NCBI GenBank assembly: GCA_002315015.1
Contig: DCEX01000012.1
Span: forward strand, 115,827-179,826
From: Faecalibacterium sp. UBA1819
GTDB taxonomy: Bacteria > Bacillota > Clostridia > Oscillospirales > Ruminococcaceae
Direction: 5' to 3'
Length of the DNA stretch: 64,000 nt
In this document: positions 20,401 to 29,745 of the stretch, in pieces
How positions within the stretch are numbered: position 1 is the stretch's first letter
Layout of the letters: the number at the start of each line of letters is the position of its first letter
Position numbers and translations under genes: made by a program
The notes under the pieces: model-generated
Database searches by the model: none
The model's input: the letters and a program-made list of their open reading frames with translations, nothing else
What the model was told of the DNA's origin: nothing

Positions 20401-21168
20401 ATGATACTTGCTTTAGACATCGGAAATACCAATATTGTGGTTGGCTGTTTGCAGTCGAGCAAAGAAATTTGTTTTGCAGAGCGCCTTTCTACTGATACGA
20501 AAAAAACAACAACAGAGTATGCGATTCACTTAAAGAATTTGCTGGAAATAGAGCAGGTTTGCTTGGATGATTTAGATGGCGTGATTATTTCATCTGTTGT
20601 ACCTCCGCTGACAAACCGAATCCAAGAGGCTGCTTTTAAAGTGACAGGCAAACGCGCACTCGTTGTGGGGCCGGGTGTAAAAAACAGCTTACATATTCAG
20701 ATGGATAATCCGGCGCAGGTCGGCAGTGATTTGATTGTCGATGCAGTCGCCGCCATTGCAGAATATCAAGCTCCTTTGATGGTGGTTGATATGGGTACGG
20801 CAACAACAATCTCGGTAATTGACCGCGATAAAAACTATATCGGCGGGATGATTCTGCCGGGAATTGATACGGCGTTGGAATCGCTTGTGTCCCGCACCTC
20901 ACAGCTTCCGAAAATCAGTTTAGACCCGCCCAAGCGCTTAATTGGGAAAAACACGATTGAGTGTATGAAAAGCGGCGTGATTCATGGAAATGCTGCGTGT
21001 ATTGACGGTATGATTGAACGCATTGAACAAGAAATGGGCGAGAAGCTGACCGTTATTGCCACAGGCGGTTTGGCAAGTGCGATTGCGCCGCATTGCCGCA
21101 ATGACGTGATTGTAGATGATGCCCTGTTGTTAAAAGGGCTTTACCTGATTTATAAAAAGAATCGATAA
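20401..21168 (+). CDS. coaX: Type III pantothenate kinase
   Basis: 255 residues. It phosphorylates pantothenate, the first step of CoA synthesis. The ASKHA fold is shown by DIGNTNIVVG (phosphate 1), DMGTATTISVID (phosphate 2) and IATGGLAS (adenosine motif). NPAQVGSDLIVDAVAA and GGMILPGI match the CoaX pantothenate pocket. Type III kinases need a monovalent cation and are not inhibited by CoA (family knowledge). It follows the S component by 43 bases, linking import to phosphorylation. Confidence 0.96.
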   Translation: MILALDIGNTNIVVGCLQSSKEICFAERLSTDTKKTTTEYAIHLKNLLEIEQVCLDDLDGVIISSVVPPLTNRIQEAAFKVTGKRALVVGPGVKNSLHIQMDNPAQVGSDLIVDAVAAIAEYQAPLMVVDMGTATTISVIDRDKNYIGGMILPGIDTALESLVSRTSQLPKISLDPPKRLIGKNTIECMKSGVIHGNAACIDGMIERIEQEMGEKLTVIATGGLASAIAPHCRNDVIVDDALLLKGLYLIYKKNR

Positions 21169-21198
21169 AGCGGGCAAATGCTTTCGCTGGATAAAATG

Positions 21199-21225
21199 GG
21201 GAAGGCGGTGCCTTCCCTGTTTTTG
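21199..21225 (+). terminator. Terminator-like hairpin between coaX and coaBC
   Basis: GGGAAGGC (21199-21206) pairs with GCCTTCCC (21210-21217) over a three-base loop and is followed by TGTTTTT. It is probably a partial terminator, since coaBC has no obvious promoter of its own. Confidence 0.65.
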
Positions 21226-21277
21226 TGCGAAAATTTATATTGATGATGCTCGTTTTTAACAGAAAGGCGGAACAGAA

Positions 21278-22471
21278 ATGTTAAAGGGGAAAACCGTTGT
21301 TTTGGCCGTAACAGGCGGAATTGCCGCATACAAAATTGCAACATTAGCCAGTATGCTGCGCAAACAAAAAGCCAACGTAGAAGTGTTAATGACAAAAAAT
21401 GCAACTAATTTTATTACCCCGATTACCTTTGAAAGTTTGACAGGCAATAAATGTATGGTGGACACATTTGACCGAAATTTTGAATTTCATGTGGAGCATG
21501 TAGCTCTCGCGAAAAAGGCAGACATTGTTTTGGTAGCGCCCGCGACGGCAAACGTCATTGGAAAGCTTGCCGGGGGCATTGCTGATGATATGCTTACCAC
21601 CACAGTTTTGGCTTGTCAGTGTCCCAAACTGATTGCCCCTGCAATGAATACGCAAATGTGGGAAAACCCGATTGTTCAGGATAACCTGAAAAAATTGGAA
21701 CGCTTTGGACACGTTATTTTGCCTCCGCTCAGCGGATATTTGGCTTGCGGCGATACCGGCGCCGGAAAAATGCAGGAACCCGAAATGCTGTTTGAGCAGT
21801 TGATGCTGTATTTGGCAGAGCCCAAGGATATGGAGGGCTGCCGTGTGTTGGTGACAGCAGGCCCTACGCAGGAGCCGCTTGACCCCGTGCGGTTTTTAAC
21901 CAATCACTCTACCGGGAAAATGGGCTATGCACTGGCACGGCATTGCGCTCGGCGCGGTGCGAAAGTAACGCTTATTTCCGGTCCAACATCACTGGCTGCT
22001 CCTCTTGGGGTGACAATGGTTCCGGTGCAAACAGCGCAGCAAATGTTCGATGCAGTGCGCGAGCATTTTGATGAAACAGATATCGTGATCAAAGCTGCGG
22101 CGGTGGCTGATTATCGCCCTGCCGAAGTGGCCGCAGAAAAAATTAAAAAGCAGCCGGGTGACCAAACACTGCACTTAGAACGTACACAGGATATACTGTC
22201 GTGGCTTGGGGAGCACAAAAAGGAAGGGCAGTTTTTGTGCGGTTTTGCAATGGAAACGCAAGATTTATTGGAACAAGCCCGAGCAAAGCTCCAGCGGAAA
22301 AAGGCCGATTTAATTGTGGCGAATAGCATTCGGCAAGAGGGGGCAGGGTTTGGCACCGATACCAACGTTGTTACATTGGTTTCGGAAAAAGAGGAGCGTG
22401 CCTTGGGCTGTATGTCGAAAGACGACACCGCGCGTGAAATTGTCAATGAAGTTTTGAAGCTTTGGAAATAA
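21278..22471 (+). CDS. coaBC: Bifunctional phosphopantothenoylcysteine decarboxylase/synthetase
   Basis: 397 residues. The N-terminal FMN-binding CoaC domain (1-180) has LAVTGGIAAYKIA, the active-site segment PAMNTQMWENP and the flexible-flap Cys in GYLACGDTGAGKM. The C-terminal CoaB domain (185-397) has VTAGPTQEPLDPVRFLTNHS and GKMGYALARH for nucleotide binding. Together they add cysteine to 4'-phosphopantothenate and decarboxylate the product. It follows coaX after 109 bases with an AAAGGCGG site. PPAT (coaD) and coaE are not in this window. Confidence 0.97.
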   Translation: MLKGKTVVLAVTGGIAAYKIATLASMLRKQKANVEVLMTKNATNFITPITFESLTGNKCMVDTFDRNFEFHVEHVALAKKADIVLVAPATANVIGKLAGGIADDMLTTTVLACQCPKLIAPAMNTQMWENPIVQDNLKKLERFGHVILPPLSGYLACGDTGAGKMQEPEMLFEQLMLYLAEPKDMEGCRVLVTAGPTQEPLDPVRFLTNHSTGKMGYALARHCARRGAKVTLISGPTSLAAPLGVTMVPVQTAQQMFDAVREHFDETDIVIKAAAVADYRPAEVAAEKIKKQPGDQTLHLERTQDILSWLGEHKKEGQFLCGFAMETQDLLEQARAKLQRKKADLIVANSIRQEGAGFGTDTNVVTLVSEKEERALGCMSKDDTAREIVNEVLKLWK

Positions 22472-22477
22472 TCATGT

Positions 22478-22527
22478 AAAAAAGGTGTATTGCAAGGTAG
22501 GGTTGCTTTGCGATACACCTTTTTTGT
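22478..22527 (+). terminator. Terminator after coaBC
   Basis: A long stem, AAAAAGGTGTATTGCAA (from 22479) against TTGCGATACACCTTTTT (22507 onward) with one G-U pair, followed by T residues. Confidence 0.9.
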
Positions 22528-22579
22528 CATAAAGGGAAACACTCAGTGCTAATTTGAAACTAGTTTGTTCATCCAACGC

Positions 22580-22608
22580 TTGACAAACAGGAAAAAATAA
22601 GATATTAT
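22580..22608 (+). promoter_or_regulatory. Sigma-A promoter of the his operon
   Basis: TTGACA (22580-22585), 17-base spacer, TATTAT (22603-22608). A TATAAT lies three bases further on. The leader is only about 45 bases, too short for a T-box, so no attenuation element is seen. Confidence 0.8.
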
Positions 22609-22660
22609 AATTTTATTGCTTTAGCAAAGTAAAGAATTAAACTAAGAAAGGGCGAAAAAG

Positions 22661-23713
22661 ATGTCCCGGTTTCTCTCCAATCGATATGCACAGCTGACCC
22701 CTTACACACCGGGGGAACAGCCGCGCGAAAAAGTATATATTAAGCTGAATACAAACGAGTCGCCCTATCCGCCGTCGCCCGGCGTTTTAAACCTGACCCA
22801 AAAAGAATTGGAGGATTTGCGGCTATACAGTGACCCTGATGCACGCAAACTGAAACAAGCGCTTGCACGCCAGTACCAGGTGCAAGAAGAAAATGTTCAT
22901 GTGGCAAACGGTTCGGACGAAGCCTTGAATTTTGCATTTATGGCTTATGCAGCTGATGGCAGGGGTGTGGCGTTTGCCGATATTACTTACGGGTTTTACC
23001 CGGTATTTGCGCAACTGCATGGCATTGACGTGCAAATCATTCCGCTGAAAAAAGATTTTTCGCTTTGCGCCGAAGATTATTTTGCGCTTCACAAAACGAT
23101 TGTGATTGCAAATCCGAACGCTCCCACCGGGCTCGCGCTTGCCCCGGAAGAAATTGAAACTATCTTGCAGCAAAACCCGGACAGTGTGGTAATTGTAGAT
23201 GAAGCCTATGTCGATTTTGGCGCAAAAAGCTGCGTTCCGTTAACCAAACAGTATGAAAATCTGTTGGTGGTTCAAACGTTTTCCAAATCTCGGTCTATGG
23301 CCGGTGCGCGGTTGGGATTCGCCATCGGCTGTGCGGATTTGATTGAAGATTTAGAACGCATCCGTTTTTCTACAAATCCTTACAACGTGAATCGCTTAAC
23401 TCTGGCGCTGGGAGAAACGGCGCTTAACGAGCAAGCTTATTATGACAATAACTGCCGGAAAATTATCGGAACGCGCGAACTTTGCAAACAGCGCTTTCAA
23501 AAGCTCGGCTTTGTGTTCCCGGATTCTAAGGCGAACTTTTTGTTCGTCAAAAAAGAAGGCGTGGATGGTAAGATGCTCTATCAAGCCTTGAAGAATCGAG
23601 GCGTTTTGGTGCGCCATTTTGACAAGCCGAATTTGACTGATTACAACCGCGTAACCATCGGAACGCAGCGAGAAATGGATGTTTTGTTCGAGTGTCTGGA
23701 GGAGATTTTATGA
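22661..23713 (+). CDS. hisC: Histidinol-phosphate aminotransferase
   Basis: 350 residues. It is a PLP class I/II aminotransferase that converts imidazole acetol phosphate to histidinol phosphate. Motifs: IKLNTNESPYPPSP, NPNAPTGLAL, VIVDEAYVDFG and the PLP-lysine region TFSKSRSMAGARLGFAIG. The start follows GAAAGGG. It is the first gene of ten his genes read in one direction with very short or overlapping junctions. It overlaps hisB by four bases. Confidence 0.95.
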   Translation: MSRFLSNRYAQLTPYTPGEQPREKVYIKLNTNESPYPPSPGVLNLTQKELEDLRLYSDPDARKLKQALARQYQVQEENVHVANGSDEALNFAFMAYAADGRGVAFADITYGFYPVFAQLHGIDVQIIPLKKDFSLCAEDYFALHKTIVIANPNAPTGLALAPEEIETILQQNPDSVVIVDEAYVDFGAKSCVPLTKQYENLLVVQTFSKSRSMAGARLGFAIGCADLIEDLERIRFSTNPYNVNRLTLALGETALNEQAYYDNNCRKIIGTRELCKQRFQKLGFVFPDSKANFLFVKKEGVDGKMLYQALKNRGVLVRHFDKPNLTDYNRVTIGTQREMDVLFECLEEIL

Positions 23714-24300
23714 GACAAGCGCAGGTTCAGCGCACAACACAAGAAACCGACATTACACTGTCGCTTTGCATTGACGGAACCGGGAACAGCGACATCAAGA
23801 GCGGTGTAGGCTTTTTAGACCATATGCTTACGCTTTGGGCGAAACATGGCAGAATGGATTTAAGGTTATCCTGCAAGGGCGATGTGTGGGTAGATGACCA
23901 CCACAGTGTTGAGGATATTGCCATTGTATTGGGGCAAGCATTTGCCGAGGCCGTAGGAGAGAAGCGGGGAATCTGCCGTTATGCAGACCGCCACCTTGCA
24001 ATGGACGAAGCATTGGTGCTTTGCAGCGCAGACCTTTCCGGCCGCGGCGGGTACTACGGTGCGCTCGAATTTCCCACGGAGAAGATTGGAAGCTTTGATA
24101 CACAGCTGGTGGATGAGTTTATGCAGGCGTTTGCAGCACACGCAAAATTAACACTCCATCTGAGGCAGATTTGCGGCAAAAATTCACATCATATAGCAGA
24201 GGCTTGCTTCAAAGCGCTGGGGCGTGTGCTGCGTGAGGCGTGTACCATTGACCCGTCACTGGCGGGAGAAATACCATCGACCAAGGGGATATTATCATGA
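23710..24300 (+). CDS. hisB: Imidazoleglycerol-phosphate dehydratase
   Basis: 196 residues, a monofunctional IGPD without the N-terminal phosphatase domain of the enterobacterial enzyme. Mn-binding motifs DDHHSVEDIAI (about residues 63-73) and SHHIAEACFKALGRVL (about 166-181), plus FLDHMLTLWAKH, are all present. The ATG at 23710 lies inside the hisC stop and has GGAGGAG just upstream. A GTG at 23692 is inside that context and was rejected. Because IGPD is monofunctional, a separate histidinol-phosphate phosphatase is needed. Confidence 0.97.
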   Translation: MRQAQVQRTTQETDITLSLCIDGTGNSDIKSGVGFLDHMLTLWAKHGRMDLRLSCKGDVWVDDHHSVEDIAIVLGQAFAEAVGEKRGICRYADRHLAMDEALVLCSADLSGRGGYYGALEFPTEKIGSFDTQLVDEFMQAFAAHAKLTLHLRQICGKNSHHIAEACFKALGRVLREACTIDPSLAGEIPSTKGILS

Positions 24301-25388
24301 AAGAAAATCAATGGGATGAACCACTGAGCGAGCTGTACCGGCAGTATGGCTTTCGCAAGTTTCGCATTTCCAAATTTGAAGATTATGACCTATATGTTGA
24401 AAATAAAGACTTTTTACATACAGGAACGGTGATTGCGTTTCGTGATGCAGACGGTTCTTTAAAAGCGTTAAAGCCGGATGTGACGTTGTCCGTCATGAAA
24501 AACAGCCGCGGGGAAAACGAAAAACTCTATTACAGCGAAAATGTGTACCGTGAAAAAAACGGTTTTTTTCGAGAGATTCTGCAAGTTGGTGTAGAATCAG
24601 TGGGTAAGATTGATGCCTATGCACAGGCAGAAGTTGTCATCTTGGCGGTGCGTTCGCTGGAATTGCTTTCTGAGCAATATGTGTTAAATGTTTCAGCGGT
24701 TGATTTTATCCACCGCGTTCTTTGTGAAATATCGCCGGAACAGGCTGTCCGTCAAGAAATATTATTGATGGTGGAGCAAAAAAACATTCACGGGATTCAG
24801 GCGCTGGTGCAGTCGGGGCGACTGACAGAAGAAAAAGCGACTTATTTAACGGCTCTGATGAAAATTTGCGCACCGCTTCAGGAAGGTCTCATTCTGGCAA
24901 AGAAAGCCGTCGGCAATCGGCCGGAGGGAGAACTTCTGCGTGGATTGCAAGAGTTGTCACAGCTTTTAAATCAGCTCGGCATGGGGGAAAGCGTTCGTTT
25001 GGATTTTTCCCTTGTGAACAGCATGGATTATTATAACGGCATTATTTTTCAAGGCTTTGTGCCCGATGTTCCCGCGGCGGTTTTATTTGGCGGGCGATAC
25101 GATAAACTTCCCGAAAAGATGGGCAAGCGAGTTGGTGCAATTGGGTTTGGCATTGATTTGTCTATGCTTGAGCAGCGTGTGAAAAAGGATTCACCCTACG
25201 ATGTGGATTATGTGCTGTTGTACAAGGAACAAATTGCCCCTAAAGAAATGTTTTTGCTGGCGCAAGCGCTGCGTCAGCGCGGAAAGAGTGTGCTGTGCCA
25301 GCCAAAGGAAGTTGACTGCGCGGTTGTGCGGTGCAAAAAAATGCTGGATTACCGCGAAGGGATGACAGCTGAGGAGGTTACAGCATGA
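24297..25388 (+). CDS. hisZ: ATP phosphoribosyltransferase regulatory subunit
   Basis: 363 residues. It is a class II aminoacyl-tRNA synthetase-like protein without synthetase activity that forms a hetero-octamer with short-form HisG and confers histidine inhibition. HisRS-like motifs are recognisable: LYRQYGFRKF (degenerate motif 1), LKPDVTLSVMKN (motif 2), REILQVGVESVG and FGGRYDKL. The C-terminal anticodon-binding domain of HisRS is absent, as expected for HisZ. It overlaps hisB and hisG by four bases each. Confidence 0.94.
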   Translation: MKENQWDEPLSELYRQYGFRKFRISKFEDYDLYVENKDFLHTGTVIAFRDADGSLKALKPDVTLSVMKNSRGENEKLYYSENVYREKNGFFREILQVGVESVGKIDAYAQAEVVILAVRSLELLSEQYVLNVSAVDFIHRVLCEISPEQAVRQEILLMVEQKNIHGIQALVQSGRLTEEKATYLTALMKICAPLQEGLILAKKAVGNRPEGELLRGLQELSQLLNQLGMGESVRLDFSLVNSMDYYNGIIFQGFVPDVPAAVLFGGRYDKLPEKMGKRVGAIGFGIDLSMLEQRVKKDSPYDVDYVLLYKEQIAPKEMFLLAQALRQRGKSVLCQPKEVDCAVVRCKKMLDYREGMTAEEVTA

Positions 25389-26017
25389 TTCAAATTGCAT
25401 TGCCAAAAGGGCGTTTGGGCGAAAAAGCTTATGAAAGGATGGCAAAGGCGGGCTATGAGTGCCCTGCCATTTTAGAAAAAAATCGAAAGCTCACATTTGA
25501 AAATGAAGAAAAAGGCGTGCGTTATTTTTGGGTGAAGCCTTCGGATGTCAGCATTTATGTAGAGCGCGGCGCAGCTGATATTGGGATTGTCGGAAAAGAT
25601 ATTTTGCTGGAATATCGCCCTGATGTATACGAGCTGCTAGACTTGCATATGGGCAAATGCCGCATGTGTGTAGCGGGGCCGGAGGATTTTTATGACGACC
25701 ACAGCCGTTTGCTGCGTGTAGCAACGAAGTTTGCGCATATCGCGACCGAATATTACAAATCGCGCTCTCGAGATATTGATATTATCCGGTTGAACGGTTC
25801 GATTGAGCTTGCGCCTATTTTAGGGCTTTCAGATGTTATTGTCGATATTGTAGAAACCGGAAAAACGCTGCAAGAAAATCACCTTGTGCCGCTTGAAGAA
25901 ATTGTACCAATCAGTGCACGGCTGATTTGCAACCGTGTGAGCTACCAGTTTCAGCATGATGCAATTACAGCTTTGCAGGAAAAATTGGCGGCAGTTTTAG
26001 CACAAGAGCAGGCTTGA
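25385..26017 (+). CDS. hisG: ATP phosphoribosyltransferase, short form
   Basis: 210 residues. It catalyses the first step of histidine synthesis (ATP plus PRPP). The short form lacks the C-terminal ACT-like regulatory domain and therefore depends on HisZ, encoded immediately upstream. Motifs: ALPKGRLGEKAYE, ERGAADIGIVGKDIL, and the PRPP-binding loop region DVIVDIVETGKTLQENHL. The start has a strong GAGGAGG site inside hisZ. Confidence 0.97.
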   Translation: MIQIALPKGRLGEKAYERMAKAGYECPAILEKNRKLTFENEEKGVRYFWVKPSDVSIYVERGAADIGIVGKDILLEYRPDVYELLDLHMGKCRMCVAGPEDFYDDHSRLLRVATKFAHIATEYYKSRSRDIDIIRLNGSIELAPILGLSDVIVDIVETGKTLQENHLVPLEEIVPISARLICNRVSYQFQHDAITALQEKLAAVLAQEQA

Positions 26018-26038
26018 AGCCGGAGTGAGGGGAAAAGG

Positions 26039-27316
26039 ATGAAAATTTATCGGTTAAACGAAATTGAGGAAAAAGATGTTTTTTTGCGCTGTGATACGGG
26101 GGTCGATGTATCACAGCCGGTACGCGAAATGATAGAGCGTGTGCGTAAAGAGGGCGATCAAGCCCTTTATGCATTAACCGAGCAGTTTGACGGCGCAAAA
26201 TTAGAAACGTTGGCAGTCAGCAAACACGAGATAGAGGATGCACTGCAAAAAGTCGAAAAAGAGTTTTTGGAAATTCTGCGCGAAGCGGCGCAGAACATTC
26301 GCCGTTATCACGAAAAGCAAAAAAGGGAAAGTTTTGTCATGACCGAGCGGGAAGGCGTAGTGCTGGGGCAGAAAATCTTGCCCCTTGAACGAGTGGGCAT
26401 TTATGTGCCCGGCGGCACAGCGGCCTACCCCTCCAGCGTGTTAATGAATGCCGTTCCCGCACAGATTGCCGGGGTTAAAGAGATTATTATGGTAACTCCT
26501 CCCGGCCGCGACGGAACGGTGAATCCCGCCATTTTGGCAGCCGCTCATGTTGCCGGTGTAACGCAAATTTTCAAGCTGGGCGGTGCACAGGCTGTGGCGG
26601 CATTGGCTTACGGCACACAGTCCGTCCCCCGTGTTGATAAAATTGTGGGGCCTGGAAATGCTTATGTTGCAGAGGCAAAAAAGCAGGTATTTGGTCAGGT
26701 AAATATTGATATGGTTGCCGGCCCGTCGGAAGTATTGGTGTTGGCGGATGAAAAATCAAACCCTGCTTACATCGCTGCCGATTTGCTGTCTCAAGCAGAG
26801 CACGACAAATTGGCGTCGGCAGTGCTGGTAACAGACAGTGAGACGTTGGCACAGCAGGTTTCTGCTGAGGTAGAGCGGCAGCTTCAAACATTGGAGCGCG
26901 AGGAGATTGCCCGTGCGTCGATAGAAGCCAACGGAAAAATTATTTTGGTAAAAGATATGCATGAGGCAATCGAAGTTTCTAACCGGATTGCCCCGGAACA
27001 TTTGGAACTTTGCCTGGAAGACCCATTTGCATGGTTAAGCATGGTTCAAAATGCCGGTTCTGTCTTTTTGGGGCGGTACAACCCGGAACCCATGGGCGAT
27101 TATTTTTCCGGCCCGAACCACACTTTGCCTACAATGGGAACGGCTCGTTTTTACAGCCCGCTGTCAGTGGATGACTTTATCAAGAAAATGCAGTTCAGCT
27201 ACTATACCCGTGATGCATTAAAGCAGGATTATAAAAAGGTGAGCCAATTTGCGCGAAAAGAAGGGCTGACCGCACATGCGCGCGCCGTCGAAATTCGCTT
27301 TGAGGAGGAGTGCTAA
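26039..27316 (+). CDS. hisD: Histidinol dehydrogenase
   Basis: 425 residues. It performs the last two oxidations, histidinol to histidine, with NAD+ and Zn2+. Signature stretches: VPGGTAAYPSSVLMN, KIVGPGNAYVAEAKK, DMVAGPSEVLVLAD, the Zn-site SQAEHD, IAPEHLEL (catalytic Glu-His) and GPNHTLPTMGTARF. It starts 21 bases after hisG with GGGGAAAAGG. Its TAA overlaps the hisH ATG by one base. Confidence 0.97.
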   Translation: MKIYRLNEIEEKDVFLRCDTGVDVSQPVREMIERVRKEGDQALYALTEQFDGAKLETLAVSKHEIEDALQKVEKEFLEILREAAQNIRRYHEKQKRESFVMTEREGVVLGQKILPLERVGIYVPGGTAAYPSSVLMNAVPAQIAGVKEIIMVTPPGRDGTVNPAILAAAHVAGVTQIFKLGGAQAVAALAYGTQSVPRVDKIVGPGNAYVAEAKKQVFGQVNIDMVAGPSEVLVLADEKSNPAYIAADLLSQAEHDKLASAVLVTDSETLAQQVSAEVERQLQTLEREEIARASIEANGKIILVKDMHEAIEVSNRIAPEHLELCLEDPFAWLSMVQNAGSVFLGRYNPEPMGDYFSGPNHTLPTMGTARFYSPLSVDDFIKKMQFSYYTRDALKQDYKKVSQFARKEGLTAHARAVEIRFEEEC

Positions 27317-27930
27317 TGATCGCAATTATTGACTACGGCGTAGGAAATCTTTTCTCTTTGAAAAGCTCCTTAGAAGCGATTGGACAAAAAGCTGTTGTTA
27401 CCGGAGAACAGGAAGTGCTTGACCGTGCCAGCCATATCATTCTTCCCGGTGTAGGGGCGTTTGGTGATGCGGTGCAAAGGCTGCACGATACGGGAATGTT
27501 TCGTGCAGCATTGTATCAAGCTGAACAAGGGAAACCATTGCTCGGTATTTGCCTCGGAATGCAGATGCTGCTGGAAACTTCTTATGAATATGGTGTACAC
27601 CGCGGACTGGGGCTGATTCAGGGGGAAGTGCGTCCTATTTCTGAGCAAATCCCCGAAGGATTGCTGGTTCCGCATATGGGCTGGAACGCGCTTTCTTTTG
27701 GAAAAGAAAAAAGTCCGTTATTTGCCGAAGTGGAAGAAGGGGAGTATGTTTATTTTGTTCACTCCTATGCAGGTGTTGGCTGCGGTGCGCAGTGCGTTGC
27801 TGTAACGGAATACGGAGCGCCATTAACTGCCGCCGTTCAGAATAAAAATGTATACGGAACTCAGTTTCACCCGGAAAAAAGCGGGAAAACCGGCCTGAAA
27901 ATTTTAAAGAATTTTTGCGAATTGGAGTGA
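27316..27930 (+). CDS. hisH: Imidazole glycerol phosphate synthase, glutamine amidotransferase subunit
   Basis: 204 residues. A class I amidotransferase that supplies ammonia to HisF. Nucleophile Cys in LLGICLGMQML, the oxyanion segment ILPGVGAFGDA, and the His-Glu pair in QFHPEKSG are all seen. The ATG at 27316 overlaps the hisD stop (TAATG). A GTG six bases earlier would sit within the ribosome binding site GAGGAGGAG. Confidence 0.96.
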   Translation: MIAIIDYGVGNLFSLKSSLEAIGQKAVVTGEQEVLDRASHIILPGVGAFGDAVQRLHDTGMFRAALYQAEQGKPLLGICLGMQMLLETSYEYGVHRGLGLIQGEVRPISEQIPEGLLVPHMGWNALSFGKEKSPLFAEVEEGEYVYFVHSYAGVGCGAQCVAVTEYGAPLTAAVQNKNVYGTQFHPEKSGKTGLKILKNFCELE

Positions 27931-27935
27931 ACGCG

Positions 27936-28649
27936 ATGATTTTGCTTCCGGCAATTGATTTGTATGAGAAAAAAGCCGTGCGGCTGGTTCGCGGAGATTA
28001 CCGGCAGATGACAGTTTATTCGGAATATCCGCAGGAACAGGCGAAAACCTTTGCACAGCAAGGTGCATCATGGCTGCATGTGGTTGATTTGGAAGGAGCC
28101 AAAGATGGAACCACGCCGAATTTTTCGGTGGTGGCAGAAATCTGCCGAACCAGCGGGCTGCGCGTAGAAATCGGCGGCGGTATCCGTGATACTGATACTA
28201 TCGCGCGCTACTTGGATGCAGGCGCCGAGCGGGTTATCTTAGGAACGAAGGCGGTGTCAGACCCCGATTTTTTGGAACATGCAGTAAGAACTTTCCACTC
28301 ACATATTGCCGTTGGGGTCGATATTTTAGAGGGCTGCATTGCAACACATGGCTGGCAGGAAAAAAGCACACAGCCCGTGGAGCAGTTTTTTGAGCGGCTT
28401 TGCAAGTTGGGTGTGAAAACGGTTATCTGCACCGATATTTCCAAAGACGGAATGCTCGCAGGAACAAATCTGGATTTATACAAGGATTTGTCAAAGAGAT
28501 TTTCGCTGGATCTTATCGCCTCCGGTGGTGTATCCTCTTTGGAGGATATTCGCGGCTTAAAGCAGATGGGGCTATATGGTGCTATTTTAGGCAAAGCATT
28601 GTATACCGGGGCTTTGTCCTTGCAAGATGCGCTCAAAGAGGTGACTTGA
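27936..28649 (+). CDS. hisA: Phosphoribosylformimino-AICAR ribotide isomerase
   Basis: 237 residues, a (beta-alpha)8 barrel that catalyses the Amadori rearrangement of ProFAR. The two acids are in LLPAIDLYEKKAVRL (Asp8) and in TDISKDGMLAGTN (Asp near 129). The phosphate sites GGGIRDTDT and ASGGVSSLEDI are typical. The ATG at 27936 is chosen over upstream in-frame starts inside hisH. The spacing to hisH is five bases. Confidence 0.95.
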   Translation: MILLPAIDLYEKKAVRLVRGDYRQMTVYSEYPQEQAKTFAQQGASWLHVVDLEGAKDGTTPNFSVVAEICRTSGLRVEIGGGIRDTDTIARYLDAGAERVILGTKAVSDPDFLEHAVRTFHSHIAVGVDILEGCIATHGWQEKSTQPVEQFFERLCKLGVKTVICTDISKDGMLAGTNLDLYKDLSKRFSLDLIASGGVSSLEDIRGLKQMGLYGAILGKALYTGALSLQDALKEVT

Positions 28650-28650
28650 G

Positions 28651-29409
28651 ATGGTGACAAAAAGAATTATCCCATGCCTTGACATCAAGGATGGGCGCGT
28701 GGTAAAAGGAGTGCAGTTTTTAAATTTGCGTGACGTATCCGACCCAGTGGAGCTGGCGCGCTATTATTCGGACAACGGTGCAGATGAGCTTGTTTTTTAC
28801 GATATTACTGCATCTTTTGAAAAGCGCAAACTGTTTGCCGATATTTTGACAAAAGTAGCTTCTCAAATTTTTATTCCGCTCACTGTCGGCGGCGGTATTT
28901 CGGAGCTGGCAGATTTTGAGCGGGTGCTTTCCTGTGGAGCAGACAAGGTTTCCGTCAATTCCGGCGCGGTAAAAAATCCGGCCATCATCGAACAAGCAGC
29001 GCGGCGCTATGGGGATCAATGTGTTGTCCTTTCGGTTGACGTTAAGCGCGTCGGAGAGGCTTGGCATGTGTTTTTGAATGGCGGCAGAACCGACAGCGGG
29101 CTGGATGCACTGGAATGGATTCGCAAGGGTGTTGCTCTTGGCGCAGGGGAAGTGGTGGTCAATTCTATGGATACCGATGGGGTCAAGAAAGGCTTTGATC
29201 TCCCACTTTTGCGCGAAGTGTGCAGCATTGTCAAGGTTCCTGTCATCGCCTCGGGCGGCGCGGGATGTATTCAGGATTTCAGCAAGCTCTTTTGTGAAGT
29301 GCCAAAGGTGTCCGCTGGGCTTGCAGCAAGTGTATTTCACTTTGGAGAAATTGCTATTCCTGTACTCAAGCAGGAGCTGGCTGAAAAGGGAGTGTGCGTA
29401 AGACTGTGA
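28651..29409 (+). CDS. hisF: Imidazole glycerol phosphate synthase, cyclase subunit
   Basis: 252 residues, a barrel homologous to HisA that forms IGP and AICAR with HisH ammonia. Catalytic Asp11 in [15 protein letters not shown] and Asp near 171 in [11 protein letters not shown]. The phosphate sites [10 protein letters not shown] and ASGGAG are present. It begins one base after the hisA stop and overlaps hisI. Confidence 0.97.
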   Translation: MVTKRIIPCLDIKDGRVVKGVQFLNLRDVSDPVELARYYSDNGADELVFYDITASFEKRKLFADILTKVASQIFIPLTVGGGISELADFERVLSCGADKVSVNSGAVKNPAIIEQAARRYGDQCVVLSVDVKRVGEAWHVFLNGGRTDSGLDALEWIRKGVALGAGEVVVNSMDTDGVKKGFDLPLLREVCSIVKVPVIASGGAGCIQDFSKLFCEVPKVSAGLAASVFHFGEIAIPVLKQELAEKGVCVRL

Positions 29410-29741
29410 GTGTTGCGGAAACATTAAAGTTTGACGAGAAAGGTCTGATTCCTGCTATTGTGCAGGACGCAGAAACAAAACGAGTTTTGACGCTCGCTTA
29501 TATGAATCGGGAATCTTTAGAAATTTCTCTCGAGAAGGGATTAACCTGTTTTTGGTCACGGTCACGGGGAGAACTATGGCTGAAAGGGGAAACCAGCGGG
29601 AATTATCAGCATATCGTGTCCATAGAAGCAGACTGTGATGGCGATGCTTTGCTGGTTCAAGTAAATAAAGACGGTCCGGCTTGCCATCTAGGAACAAATT
29701 CTTGTTTTGATGGTCGTTCAATTTATAAAAAGGAGGAATAA
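29406..29741 (+). CDS. hisI: Phosphoribosyl-AMP cyclohydrolase
   Basis: 111 residues. It opens the adenine ring of PR-AMP. Metal ligands are in [11 protein letters not shown] and the Cys pair in [29 protein letters not shown] is the signature stretch. Two GTG starts are possible, 29394 and 29406. The latter overlaps the hisF stop as GTGA, the pattern used elsewhere in the operon. Neither has ideal spacing from AAGGGAG at 29386-29392. HisI and HisE are separate proteins here, not fused. Confidence 0.93.
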   Translation: MSVAETLKFDEKGLIPAIVQDAETKRVLTLAYMNRESLEISLEKGLTCFWSRSRGELWLKGETSGNYQHIVSIEADCDGDALLVQVNKDGPACHLGTNSCFDGRSIYKKEE

Positions 29742-29745
29742 GCGT